Positions 16,930 to 25,439 of a stretch of 64,000 bases of DNA are shown piece by piece. This stretch comes from Lactiplantibacillus mudanjiangensis. Lineage in GTDB: Bacteria; Bacillota; Bacilli; Lactobacillales; Lactobacillaceae. Positions within the stretch are counted from its first letter, which is position 1. Every line of letters begins with the position of its first letter. The position numbers and the translations under genes are program-made. Below the pieces are notes generated by a model, which did no database searches, was not told where the DNA came from, and saw only the letters and a program-made list of their open reading frames with translations. The stretch covers positions 310,001 to 374,000 of the forward strand of contig NZ_BJDY01000003.1 in NCBI RefSeq assembly GCF_005405385.1, given 5' to 3'.

Positions 16930-17457
16930 TTAGTCAAAGGTATGGTAACCAGCTTGATATAAATGATAGAACCGTTTTGGTGTAATCATGAATAAATAAT
17001 GCGTGGTTTTCTTCCCATAACTTAAGTAGTTTTCACTCTTAGGAAAGTCCCATTTGGCTAGATTCGTTTGTTTGGTGGCAAAGGCCTTTTTGACGGTGAC
17101 CGTATGATGTGGCTGCACAATCACAGCACGATGCCGATTCGTGAGTTTGTACGTAAAGCCATCGAATTCACCGCCACTCGTGTCGGCCACAATTTTAGTG
17201 AAGCGGAATCGGAATGGGTGATTGGTCCGATTCGTAATTTTCATATTGAAGTAGTTTTGTGATTGTTTGCCGGTGACGTAATGGCCGTGTTTGGTTTTAT
17301 AAAGTTGTAGTTTGGTGATGGCGTTATCGCTATCCCAATTTTTTTTCACATTGCTAAAATCGCGAACGGTAGCGGCATGTGATGCTAGTGGTGCCGTCAG
17401 TGTGATACCAGCGAGCACCGCCGCGCCGATTAGGCCCAGTTTTGATAATAATTTCAT
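16930..17457 (-). CDS. Secreted protein of unknown function
   Basis: Encodes 175 residues with a clear signal peptide (MKLL start, hydrophobic core, SHAAT cleavage near residue 29). The mature part is basic and beta-rich, with FNMKITNRTNHPFRFRF and HHTVTVKKAF suggesting an immunoglobulin-like fold. It lacks a lipobox, LPxTG or enzymatic motif. The AGGGGGGA ribosome site precedes the ATG. It is a single gene, and similar short extracellular proteins are common in lactobacilli. No function can be given. Confidence 0.7.
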   Translation of the reverse strand: MKLLSKLGLIGAAVLAGITLTAPLASHAATVRDFSNVKKNWDSDNAITKLQLYKTKHGHYVTGKQSQNYFNMKITNRTNHPFRFRFTKIVADTSGGEFDGFTYKLTNRHRAVIVQPHHTVTVKKAFATKQTNLAKWDFPKSENYLSYGKKTTHYLFMITPKRFYHLYQAGYHTFD

Positions 17458-17527
17458 AAGAAATCCCCCCTCGAAACCTTAGTATACCTAAGTTTGCGTC
17501 TGCTAACAATTGCTGATCGGCAATAAT

Positions 17528-18577
17528 TTAAATTGGTTTGACCAAGTTTAAGTCAATCATTGATTGCGCGGTAGCAAGAATCGCCGTTTTAGCTGAGCGG
17601 GGGTGCCAGCCTAATAGTTTTACAGCTTTGGCATTGCTAGTTTCAGCGTAGCCACCAACTAATGTTGCCAACATGCGTAATTGTGGTTTCACTAACGCAG
17701 CTGCTTTAACGGCCGCATTTGGTAAGACTTTTTGTGGTAACCGGTCCGCATATTGTGAGTAAGCAGCTCGCAAAAGGTTGGCAACATCAAGCATCGACAA
17801 GGTTTCACCAGTCGTAGCTAAAAAGCGTTCACCAGCCGCCTGTGGTTGCGTCATGGCTAATAAATGTAAACTGGCAACATCACGCACATCGATATACCCA
17901 GAATCGACTTGTGGCACAGCCTTAACGTCGCCATCTAATAATTGTTGAATTTGGACATTGGAATGTGAGTAGTCACTGGCTAAGACCGGCCCCATGACAC
18001 CAACTGGATTAACGGCTGCCAGTTCTAAGCCATCACCTTCACGCTTAATGAAGTCCCAAGCAGCTCGTTCGGCGAGTGTTTTAGATTTTTGGTAAGGGTG
18101 AATGTTTTTGGCGTCTAAATTCGACCAATCGGCTTCAGTGTAGGGCGTGGTCCGATGGGGATGACCTGCAAAGATCGCGCCGTAAGCCGATGTAAGGACA
18201 ACGCGTTTAACGTGTGCATCGCGGGCGGCAGTCAAGACGCGCAACACGCCGTCAACAGCTGGTTGAATCATTTCGGCTTCGTTTTTGAAGTTCAATTTAG
18301 GTGTTGGTGAGGCAACGTGCATCACATAAGTGGCGTCTTGCATCGCGTTTGCCCAATGTGTGTCATGGGTTAAATCGGCTTCAATTAAGGATAGGTCTTG
18401 GAAATCGGTTAAACCGCCTTGTCGGAGCATGGCTTCAATGACGGGGCGTTTCTTGAGTGAACGGACCGTTGCCCGAACAGCGTAGCCTTGTTGTAAGAGT
18501 TGTAAGATGATGTGAATAGCGATAAAGCCGCTGCCGCCGGTAACGACGACTAAAGGTTTTGCGTTTTGATTGTTCAT
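17528..18577 (-). CDS. NAD(P)-dependent epimerase/dihydroflavonol-4-reductase-like (extended SDR)
   Basis: Encodes 349 residues of the extended SDR type: VTGGSGFIA (TGxxGxxG), RATVRSLKKR (the Arg after beta 2 suggests NADPH), DATYVMHVASPTP, and the Ser-Tyr-x3-Lys set with YQKSKTLAE. Family members reduce aldehydes, ketones or flavonoid-like substrates. It is divergent from the TetR-DMT pair across 117 bp, and a TetR operator there could also regulate this gene. The GGAGGAA ribosome site supports the ATG at 18577. Confidence 0.82.
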   Translation of the reverse strand: MNNQNAKPLVVVTGGSGFIAIHIILQLLQQGYAVRATVRSLKKRPVIEAMLRQGGLTDFQDLSLIEADLTHDTHWANAMQDATYVMHVASPTPKLNFKNEAEMIQPAVDGVLRVLTAARDAHVKRVVLTSAYGAIFAGHPHRTTPYTEADWSNLDAKNIHPYQKSKTLAERAAWDFIKREGDGLELAAVNPVGVMGPVLASDYSHSNVQIQQLLDGDVKAVPQVDSGYIDVRDVASLHLLAMTQPQAAGERFLATTGETLSMLDVANLLRAAYSQYADRLPQKVLPNAAVKAAALVKPQLRMLATLVGGYAETSNAKAVKLLGWHPRSAKTAILATAQSMIDLNLVKPI

Positions 18578-18607
18578 TTTTTAAATTCCTCCATTTGTCT
18601 GTGACAT

Positions 18608-18636
18608 TTGTAACGTCTGTGGAGATAGCTTACAAT
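18608..18636 (+). promoter_or_regulatory. Probable TetR-gene promoter flanked by TCTGTGACA repeats
   Basis: TTGTAA (18608-18613) and TACAAT (18631-18636) are 17 bases apart. The 9-mer TCTGTGACA occurs at 18598-18606 and again at 18670-18678, flanking the promoter; these may be operator half-sites. Confidence 0.45.
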
Positions 18637-18694
18637 GAAAACTAGGGTTAAACAAGCAAGATCAACGCATCTGTGACAAAAAGGAGAAAGTGTA

Positions 18695-19255
18695 ATGGCA
18701 GCGACAAATCATGCGCAAGCAATCAAACAAGATTCACAGACTTACTTAGCAACGGCGTTATTACAATTACTACAAACCAAGGATTTGAGTGACATCACGG
18801 TTACGCAAGTCGTCAAACGTGCGGGAGTTAGCCGGATGGCGTTTTATCGGAATTTTGAGACCTTAGCTGATATCCTAACAGCTTATTTCAAGCCGGCCAT
18901 CGATGCCCGCTTTGATGATATTCGGCAACAGGTTGACGTCGCGCAAAAGCAAGCAGCGATTAGCCAGTTTTTTAAAGATTACGCGGATTTGTTGCGATTG
19001 GCTAGTGAACGCGGGTTTGAGCTGGTGATTCAACAGTTGTTTGCAGCGAATATGCAACAACTCTATGCGGAATTGCTGGCACCGTTGGCGTTAACCGAGA
19101 GCCAACGGAAGTATTGGCCGGAGTTTATGAGTGCTGGCGTGTATGCCATCTGGCGGACATGGTTAATTAGCGATCAACCTGAAACATTGGCCACGATTCA
19201 TCAGTTACTCGCCACATTCCAGACCAGTACCTTACAAGCCTTATTGAAAGGATGA
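18695..19255 (+). CDS. TetR/AcrR-family transcriptional regulator
   Basis: Encodes 186 residues. The N-terminal helix-turn-helix reads LSDITVTQVVKRAGVSRMAFYRNFETLADIL (given here only as the match region, residues 29-60), typical of TetR. The C-terminal ligand domain is not diagnostic. Its stop overlaps the start of the DMT transporter gene (ATGA), so the repressor and transporter are co-expressed, a common arrangement for ligand-controlled export. It likely represses its own operon and perhaps the divergent reductase gene. AAAGGAGAAAG precedes the ATG. Confidence 0.87.
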   Translation: MAATNHAQAIKQDSQTYLATALLQLLQTKDLSDITVTQVVKRAGVSRMAFYRNFETLADILTAYFKPAIDARFDDIRQQVDVAQKQAAISQFFKDYADLLRLASERGFELVIQQLFAANMQQLYAELLAPLALTESQRKYWPEFMSAGVYAIWRTWLISDQPETLATIHQLLATFQTSTLQALLKG

Positions 19256-20145
19256 GTGCTTTGAAAAGATTAGCGCCAATTATGGTGGCGCTGGGGGCCA
19301 TCAGCTATGGTGTCCCAGCCACTTTATTTAAATTAGCTAACCGTGCTGGCGTAGAAAATGGGCCACTTTTGTTTTGGTCCTTCTTGAGTTCAGCGATTGT
19401 CTTAACCGTTATTCAACTGGTTCATGGTCAGCCATTACATCAACAAACGGCTGACCGACGGCAAATTGGTTGGGTGCTGCTAGCAGGAACGGCATCAGGC
19501 TTTACCAACACGTTTTATATGTTGGCGCTACAAACCATTCCAGTGGCGGTAGCCGCCGTAATGCTGATGCAGTCGGTCTGGTTATCTGTTTTACTTGGTG
19601 CCTTAGTTCAGCATCGTCGACCAACGCGGATGCAAGTGTTGAGTATTATTGTCGTATTGATTGGAACGGTGTTAGCGGCTGATTTATTGCCGGTTACGGC
19701 GCCAATTGCTTGGTCCGGTCTTGGGTTGAGCTTTTTAGCGGCAGTAGCGTACGCCGTCACGATTCAAGCCACTGCCAGTTTAGGTAATCAACTACAACCA
19801 TTGACTAAGACGTGGTTACTAGGATTAGGTGCTCTAGGCTTAATTACGGTTGTTTGGGGACCCCAGTTGTTAACAACGCCTGTTACTTTGGCTGCCATCA
19901 AGTGGGGTGGGATCACAGCATTCTTTTCACTAGTTTTGCCGTTAGCCTGCTACTCATTTTTTATGCCGCAATTGGCATTAGGCGTGGGGCCAATCTTGTC
20001 ATCACTGGAATTGCCCGCTTCAATTGTGGTGGCTTACTTGGTTTTACGAGAACCAGTTAGTGGTTGGCAGTTAGTTGGTGTTGGGTTGATTATTTTAGCG
20101 GTGATTGTTAGTAATCGGTGGTCAGCTAAGCGTGTGTCGCGGTAA
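19252..20145 (+). CDS. DMT-superfamily (EamA) transporter
   Basis: Encodes 297 residues with about ten hydrophobic helices in two repeated EamA halves (GAISYGVPATLFKLA near the start, GIILAVIVSNRW-like end). EamA permeases export amino acids or metabolites across the cytoplasmic membrane. The start overlaps the TetR stop by four bases. The stop codon is followed directly by a perfect parS site. The substrate is unknown. Confidence 0.85.
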   Translation: MSALKRLAPIMVALGAISYGVPATLFKLANRAGVENGPLLFWSFLSSAIVLTVIQLVHGQPLHQQTADRRQIGWVLLAGTASGFTNTFYMLALQTIPVAVAAVMLMQSVWLSVLLGALVQHRRPTRMQVLSIIVVLIGTVLAADLLPVTAPIAWSGLGLSFLAAVAYAVTIQATASLGNQLQPLTKTWLLGLGALGLITVVWGPQLLTTPVTLAAIKWGGITAFFSLVLPLACYSFFMPQLALGVGPILSSLELPASIVVAYLVLREPVSGWQLVGVGLIILAVIVSNRWSAKRVSR

Positions 20146-20161
20146 TGTTTCACGTGAAACA
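20146..20161. other. parS site (perfect)
   Basis: TGTTTCACGTGAAACA, embedded in a 24-base perfect palindrome (20142-20165), begins on the base after the DMT transporter stop codon. Confidence 0.92.
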
Positions 20162-20235
20162 TTACTATAAAAGTGATTCAACGTTGGTTAAGAATATGGT
20201 TAAATACGGTTTAGAAGAATAAATCATTAGCAAAA

Positions 20236-20280
20236 TAAATCCCCTTATAGAATCTAAATTTGATTCTATAAGGGGATTTA
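20236..20280. terminator. Long perfect inverted repeat, bidirectional terminator
   Basis: Arms 20236-20254 and 20262-20280 are 19-bp perfect complements with a 7-base loop. It separates the plus-strand DMT gene from the converging minus-strand small membrane gene. Confidence 0.75.
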
Positions 20281-20336
20281 TTCGTAGTTTTTAAATGAGT
20301 TTCTAAAATGAAATAATATCCTAAAATTTTTGACAG

Positions 20337-20648
20337 TTATGATAACGCTTTGAATTTTTGATTATAGTACAGTAATCCAATAACGAATAAAAAGGCAGTG
20401 ATTGTCAGGCTTGAAAAAGTGTTGGTGTCATTGATTGATAGAATATTCTTACCTTGAAATAGGTCAATTACTGACAAAATCACCTGTATGATGACGATAT
20501 ATTTTAATGTAGTTGCCGCAGTTTTATCAAGAATCATCTTTCGACGTTCATCTCCACCGCGTGCAATCACTACCAACATGATGCCGATACAAATTGTAAA
20601 AATTGCCAATAAACCAATTGCTATAACTGCTGCTAATAGCATCCCCAT
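20337..20648 (-). CDS. Small membrane protein paired with an XRE regulator
   Basis: Encodes 103 residues with about three or four transmembrane helices and a short basic loop (GGDERRKMILDK) after the first. It starts 8 bases after the XRE regulator stop, so they form a two-gene operon. XRE plus small membrane protein pairs are widespread in Firmicutes; the function of the membrane partner is not established. There is no signal peptide or catalytic motif. Confidence 0.7.
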   Translation of the reverse strand: MGMLLAAVIAIGLLAIFTICIGIMLVVIARGGDERRKMILDKTAATTLKYIVIIQVILSVIDLFQGKNILSINDTNTFSSLTITAFLFVIGLLYYNQKFKALS

Positions 20649-20656
20649 ATGCCCCC

Positions 20657-20845
20657 TTATTGTATAAATAATTCATCCACCGTAGTATGCAAACTGCTAG
20701 CTAAAGCAAATGCTAATTTTAAGGTGGGATCGTATTTATCGTTCTCAATTGCGTTAATCGTTTGACGCGACACACCGCAATTTTTTGCTAATTCTTGTTG
20801 CGTAAGGTGAGCCTGAATACGCTTTGTATTAATTCTATTTTGCAT
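20657..20845 (-). CDS. XRE-family helix-turn-helix regulator
   Basis: Encodes 62 residues, essentially one HTH_3 domain: LTQQELAKNCGVSRQTINAI followed by ENDKYDPTLKLAFALA, the standard Cro/CI type found in single-domain regulators. It lies immediately upstream of the small membrane protein gene and probably controls that operon. No recognisable operator could be assigned. Confidence 0.85.
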   Translation of the reverse strand: MQNRINTKRIQAHLTQQELAKNCGVSRQTINAIENDKYDPTLKLAFALASSLHTTVDELFIQ

Positions 20846-21104
20846 TAGTTCATCATCCGTTCCAAAAAGTCAAATTGTTTTGACATTCGTAGGATATCAG
20901 TAAATAAATTTGATGTCAAATCCTTTTTACACTATTGGCTGTTGCCAGCTTGAACATGACAGGTTAAATGAAATTACACGGTAATTAGTATTTCCTGAGT
21001 GTGTTCATCACGGATACTTTAGGGGAGGGAACGTTTGTTTGCTTTGACGCTGATTTGCGGTATAATCAAGTTATGAGTTAACTAACGAAGGGATGGAATC
21101 AATT

Positions 21105-21542
21105 ATGGATCTTGCAGGTTTCAAACAAGTTAAAGCAACTACGAATAAAATTGCGCTGAGCACGGCAGTTAATGGTGAGGCCGATGTCAAAATCGTTAAT
21201 ATCGTTTGGCGAGAAGCACAGCCAGATACGTTGTACTTTTCATCCGTGAAAGATAGTCCAGCCTTGGCCGTCTATGATCAAAATCCGGATGTGGCCTTTA
21301 TTACGGTGCCCAATGACGGGACACCAGGCAATCCATACATGCGGGCACAACATGTGCAGTTAAAGCGTTCTGACTTAACGATGGCAGATGACTTGTTGCC
21401 ACTATATTTGGAAACGGTGCCCCATTATCAAACCGTTTGGGACATGATTGGGCCATCCCTAGTTGTTTTTGAATTGAAATTAAAAGATGTTTATGTCGAT
21501 CCTGGTTTAGGACAAAACAAAGGAACACTCCATTTTAACTAA
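21105..21542 (+). CDS. Pyridoxamine 5'-phosphate oxidase-like flavin-binding protein
   Basis: Encodes 145 residues from the ATG at 21105, which has AAGGG about 12 bases upstream; the ATG at 21093 leaves no spacing. The split-barrel FMN-binding fold is indicated by LYFSSVKDSPALAVYDQNP-like sequence and TPGNPYMRAQHVQLKRS. Members reduce F420, flavin or heme-related substrates; the specific reaction is unknown. A TATAAT at 21060-21065 with TTGCTT 16 bases before may be its promoter. A single gene closed by a terminator. Confidence 0.75.
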   Translation: MDLAGFKQVKATTNKIALSTAVNGEADVKIVNIVWREAQPDTLYFSSVKDSPALAVYDQNPDVAFITVPNDGTPGNPYMRAQHVQLKRSDLTMADDLLPLYLETVPHYQTVWDMIGPSLVVFELKLKDVYVDPGLGQNKGTLHFN

Positions 21543-21545
21543 ACT

Positions 21546-21587
21546 AAAAGCCAACGATTGCCTTATTGAGGGCAGTCGTTGGCTTTT
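21546..21587. terminator. Bidirectional terminator
   Basis: AAAAGCCAACGATTGCC pairs with GGGCAGTCGTTGGCTTTT apart from a few mismatches; it lies between the converging PNPOx-like and OppA-like genes. Confidence 0.8.
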
Positions 21588-21594
21588 GATTGAG

Positions 21595-23238
21595 TTATTT
21601 TACATAGGCTGTTCGGAAGTTCATATCACCACTGAATTGGTTATAAACCACACCTTTTAAGTGGGATTTCACTAAAATATGTGATCGACCTTCATAGAGT
21701 GGGGTCACTGCTTGATCTTGCATTGCCGTTTTAGCTGCTTTAACCAGATCTTGATAGCGTGCCGTCGTGTTCATAGCATCGGAGCCATCCGCTTTGGCCA
21801 ATGCTTGGTCATAGGTTTTGTTCGTATAATGGCCCATATTAGAATTACTATGAGTCGTCAAAATCGTTAAGACCTGTGCTGGATCAGCAAAATCAATGCC
21901 CCAGCTTGTTAAATTAAGCTGGAAGTCACCTTGGGAAACTTTAGTGAGCATCGATGTAAATGGCATTGCCCGGACGTTAACCTTTACCCCAGATAAATGG
22001 CTGGTCAATTGTCCTTGGATAAATTCGGCTGCTTGATGACTGGTATCGTCATCCGCACATGTAATGGTTAAAGTTAATTGTGAGCGATGCAGTTGTTTCT
22101 TCGCCGTTGCTAGTAATTTTTTAGCTTCAGTTAAATTGTAATCGACCGTATTTTTGACTTTAGCATCGGTGACAAAATCAGTCCCAGTCTTAGGATTCTT
22201 CAACATATTGCTAACGCCAAAGCTTTTGGCCGCAACTGAGCCGTTTTCAAGGACTTTGTTAACTAATTGTTTACGGTTGATAGCGAGTGAAATCGCCGTT
22301 CGTAAGTCGCGATTAGCCGCGGTTTTGTCTTTCTGGTTGTATTGAATAAAGCCCACTCGACCAGCGGGTAAGGTCTTTAGCGCCGTGTTAGCTTTATTTT
22401 GAACGTTTTGTTCACCGGTTAACGTTACCATATCAAGTTTATTGGCTTGGTAAAGGTTGTAAGCCGTGGTCCCAGACTTAATGACCTGATAGCTGATTGA
22501 CTTGAGTTTGACCACGTTTTTAGCGCGATAGGTTGGATTCTTTTTCAACGTCCAGCTATCGTTAGTCCCAGTCCAGCCAGTGACGATGAAGGGACCATTA
22601 TAGACCGTTTTGCTAGCGGTGGTACCGTACTTAGTGCCATATTTCTGAACAGCGGTCTTGTTCAACGGATAGAACGTGGTATTAGCAAGTAGCTTCTTAA
22701 AGTAGGCCGCGGGTTTACTTAATGTAATCGTTAATTGATACTTACCAGTTGCTTTGACGCCGAGGCTATTGGCTGATTTTTTACCGGCTGCGATGGCATC
22801 GGCATTTTTAATGTTGGTAAACAAATAAGTGAATTCTGACTTAGTTTTAGGGTTAAGCGTCCGTTTCCATGAGTAAACAAAGTCTTGAGCCGTCACTTTT
22901 TGACCGTTACTCCAGCGACCATTGTGATGTAAGTCGATTGTGTAGGTCTTGCCATGATTGGTAATTGTGGTCTTAGTGGCTAGGGCGTTGACGGGTTGGC
23001 TGTTTTTATTTAACCGATAGAGGCCTTCGTCAACTTGACTGAGTTGTGCGCTAGAAACACCGTCGGTAATCTTAGATGTGTCGAGACTAGTTAAATTGGT
23101 GCTTTCGTATAAATTGATTTTTTGAACTGCGGCAGTTTTGGTTGCGTGTGAGTTCGCTTTAACGGTAAACGCAATGCCGCCGATAATAATAATGCCGCCT
23201 AAAACTAATAATGATTTTTTGTGTGCCATTAAGCTCAT
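21595..23238 (-). CDS. OppA-like oligopeptide ABC binding protein lacking a lipobox (orphan)
   Basis: Encodes 547 residues of the SBP_bac_5 family, with WSNGQKVTAQDFVYSWKRTL, NGPFIVTGW and ADDDTSHQAAEF-type blocks. The N-terminus has a basic start and a hydrophobic helix (residues 10-28) but no cysteine for lipid attachment, unlike the copy at 47701. It may be held by an uncleaved helix or be released. No permease or ATPase genes are adjacent. A T-box leader (23331-23625) controls it. The ATG at 23238 follows GGAGGACATTTATC. Confidence 0.83.
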   Translation of the reverse strand: MSLMAHKKSLLVLGGIIIIGGIAFTVKANSHATKTAAVQKINLYESTNLTSLDTSKITDGVSSAQLSQVDEGLYRLNKNSQPVNALATKTTITNHGKTYTIDLHHNGRWSNGQKVTAQDFVYSWKRTLNPKTKSEFTYLFTNIKNADAIAAGKKSANSLGVKATGKYQLTITLSKPAAYFKKLLANTTFYPLNKTAVQKYGTKYGTTASKTVYNGPFIVTGWTGTNDSWTLKKNPTYRAKNVVKLKSISYQVIKSGTTAYNLYQANKLDMVTLTGEQNVQNKANTALKTLPAGRVGFIQYNQKDKTAANRDLRTAISLAINRKQLVNKVLENGSVAAKSFGVSNMLKNPKTGTDFVTDAKVKNTVDYNLTEAKKLLATAKKQLHRSQLTLTITCADDDTSHQAAEFIQGQLTSHLSGVKVNVRAMPFTSMLTKVSQGDFQLNLTSWGIDFADPAQVLTILTTHSNSNMGHYTNKTYDQALAKADGSDAMNTTARYQDLVKAAKTAMQDQAVTPLYEGRSHILVKSHLKGVVYNQFSGDMNFRTAYVK

Positions 23239-23330
23239 GATAAATGTCCTCCAAAATAAGTTGTTTGTTGGTTTAGTTCATCATTAAGCTTTGCCATCGT
23301 TGTTGCATGTGGTTCACCCCGTTTTAAAAG

Positions 23331-23625
23331 TCAAAAAAACCGTCCTTTATCAGCCAATGCTGGTATAAGGACGGTTAAAAACCGCGGTGCCACCTTAATT
23401 GCGCCCACTTTAGCCACTAATTGACTAAATATGCACGCCAACTCCATAGAGAACTAACATTCTCCTGACAACTCACGTATGTCACACGTCTTTTCGTACT
23501 CTCGTAATTTCGGAAAAGCCCTCGGTGGTCCATTTAATTATCTGCGTTCGGTCATACTCTCAGCAACGATGACTCTCTGGGCGGGCACGATAATCTTGAT
23601 CTCCACGTCATTGGTTTAAAAGGAC
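23331..23625 (-). promoter_or_regulatory. T-box riboswitch leader of the OppA-like gene
   Basis: On the minus strand the conserved GGTGGCACCGCGG (plus 23382-23394) precedes a terminator stem with AACCGTCCTT / AAGGACGGTT and a T-run ending near 23331. Stem I is visible: GTGG / CCAC base, an ATTATCGTG / CGCAGATAAT arm, an AGAGAG bulge and a GTCAT / ATGAC upper stem. The specifier loop reads UAAAUGGA: UGG followed by A (Trp; plus 23530-23532) fits the codon-plus-purine rule best, AUG (Met; 23531-23533) is the alternative. Leader about 295 bases. Confidence 0.93.
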
Positions 23626-23644
23626 GGATATTTAAGTTGGGACT

Positions 23645-23674
23645 AGTGTACAGCTTAGGGAAATCGTTTGTCAA
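23645..23674 (-). promoter_or_regulatory. Promoter of the T-box / OppA-like gene
   Basis: TTGACA (23669-23674) and TACACT (23645-23650) on the minus strand, 18 bases apart; transcription would start just upstream of T-box stem I. Confidence 0.65.
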
Positions 23675-23747
23675 CATAAAATTCTATTTGATGGTTTTCT
23701 AAACAAGCTTAATTTAAACTAGCATATATGAGATAAGGGGGGAATTC

Positions 23748-24287
23748 ATGCTAATCGAAACTTTTCAAAAACAGCGATTTTTAAAACAGTCTGGGGATAT
23801 TTTGACGACTAGCCGACAATGTGAAATGGGGATTGTGTATCCAGATGTAAAGTTTCAACAGGCTTATGATTGGTTACGCGACCAATATGTTAAAAGACGT
23901 GGTCCACTAGATACAAGACAAGCCTTGATTTGGGGTTGGCCCAGTCCGTATCCAATCGAGGCTTATCAATTAAATCCACCTATGGATAAACGTGTGGCCG
24001 CCGTCCATTTATGGGTAGAGGTACCGGATGAGCTAATTCTTGAAACTAACTTTGAAAGTTGGTCAATTGTTTTAAATCGCCTACTTTTTGATGAGGATAG
24101 CGGTTTGACTCTGGAAAAAGACTGGGAGAAATTGTTTGATACGAAATGGTTAGAACAACATGAATATGCTTATGAGTTAGACGCTAACTCAGCACAAACG
24201 GTTTTTCTTTATATTAAGCAGGAGTGGATTAAAAAAGTTAAGTATATAAGAGGCCTTCCTTTAATTTTGACTATTCGGTCAAATTAG
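23748..24287 (+). CDS. DUF3841 domain protein
   Basis: Encodes 179 residues, soluble, without signal or membrane segments. The pattern AYDWLRDQY, WGWPSP and VHLWVEVPDELILETNFESW matches the DUF3841 family, whose function is unknown. The GGGGG ribosome site precedes the ATG at 23748. It is monocistronic, divergent from the T-box-OppA unit and convergent with the LysR gene across a terminator. Confidence 0.7.
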   Translation: MLIETFQKQRFLKQSGDILTTSRQCEMGIVYPDVKFQQAYDWLRDQYVKRRGPLDTRQALIWGWPSPYPIEAYQLNPPMDKRVAAVHLWVEVPDELILETNFESWSIVLNRLLFDEDSGLTLEKDWEKLFDTKWLEQHEYAYELDANSAQTVFLYIKQEWIKKVKYIRGLPLILTIRSN

Positions 24288-24317
24288 ATGCTATAAGTAT
24301 GACTGTCAAAGTGATAT

Positions 24318-24357
24318 AAAAAGGTAAGCAGGGAACCGATTCCTTGCTTACCTTTTT
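24318..24357. terminator. Bidirectional terminator
   Basis: AAAAAGGTAAGCA pairs with TGCTTACCTTTTT around a loop carrying a small GGAA / TTCC inner stem. Confidence 0.88.
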
Positions 24358-24366
24358 ATATCAAGC

Positions 24367-25296
24367 TTAAATCATTTTCCCAACATTCGTATAATGTTGC
24401 CAACAATAACTACGCACAAACTCGACAAACCGATGCACAGATGGTGTCATAAACCGGTTTTGTTTGACGACTAAATACATCTGATGGTTCAAGTCGTTAT
24501 CAGCGAGATGGCGTAAACGGATCTTCTTTTGATCTAATAATGGTAAATAAGGCATCAAAGCGACCCCTAAACCGTACTGTACAAAGCCAGCCATTGTATG
24601 ATCTTCTTCAACTTCATACAAGATTTGTGGCTCGACCGTGGCGGTTTGGATAATTTGATCAATTAAGGGGCGTAGACCACTATTCTTAGAGAACATAATT
24701 AACGGATAAGCGAGTAAGTCATCTAAAGTAAGCTTTTCAAGTCGCGCTAACTCACTATCAGCGGGAACGGCGCCCATGATTTCTTGTTGGACGATCGGAA
24801 TGAACTGAAAGCGATTGTCCGTTTCATAGTCGCCCAATTTATCGACGTAAGAGGCAATCACAACATCATACTTTTCGCGATCGAGATCCTGTAAAAGGTG
24901 CGCTGAATTACTTTGTCCCATGGTAAATGTGATGGCGTGGTTATTTTCTTCAGCTTTGAAATGGGTAACCAGCTCTGGGACGAGCTGCTGGCCCATCGTA
25001 TAAGTGAATCCAAAATTGACATGTCCTTGATTCGGGTCCATCAACTGACTGATGAGTTCATTACCTTGTGATAAATCGTTTAAACTGGCGGTAACGTATT
25101 TTAAGTAGACCTCACCAAGTTGAGTAAGCTTAATGTTGCGGCCATCGGGTTCGAACAACGGCACACCCAATTCATCTTCGAGTTTTTTAATGGCGTAACT
25201 GAGTGATGGTTGCGAAATACCAAGGTTTTCCGCGGCTTGAGACATATGTTGTGTCCGTGCGAGTTCTTTGAAGAAAAGCAAGTGCCGTAAGTTCAT
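24367..25296 (-). CDS. LysR-family transcriptional regulator of the shikimate/flavoprotein operon
   Basis: Encodes 309 residues: N-terminal winged helix-turn-helix (RTQHMSQAAENLGISQPSL) and a C-terminal periplasmic-binding-like ligand domain with FTYTMGQQL. AAAAGGAG precedes the ATG. It is divergent from the aroE-like gene across 143 bp, the usual arrangement for a LysR activator sensing a substrate of the adjacent pathway, here probably a shikimate or quinate-type acid (inference). No clear T-N11-A operator could be chosen by eye in the AT-rich gap. Confidence 0.85.
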   Translation of the reverse strand: MNLRHLLFFKELARTQHMSQAAENLGISQPSLSYAIKKLEDELGVPLFEPDGRNIKLTQLGEVYLKYVTASLNDLSQGNELISQLMDPNQGHVNFGFTYTMGQQLVPELVTHFKAEENNHAITFTMGQSNSAHLLQDLDREKYDVVIASYVDKLGDYETDNRFQFIPIVQQEIMGAVPADSELARLEKLTLDDLLAYPLIMFSKNSGLRPLIDQIIQTATVEPQILYEVEEDHTMAGFVQYGLGVALMPYLPLLDQKKIRLRHLADNDLNHQMYLVVKQNRFMTPSVHRFVEFVRSYCWQHYTNVGKMI

Positions 25297-25439
25297 GAGC
25301 GCAACTCCTTTTGACTAATAGAATTTTTTAATAAATTAAACGACGTATCCCTATTTAATATAATAAATGAAACTGCTAACATAGCAAGTGAATTAAGTAA
25401 CAATTTAAAAAATAATCAGAAATTTAGGAGTGATTTGAA

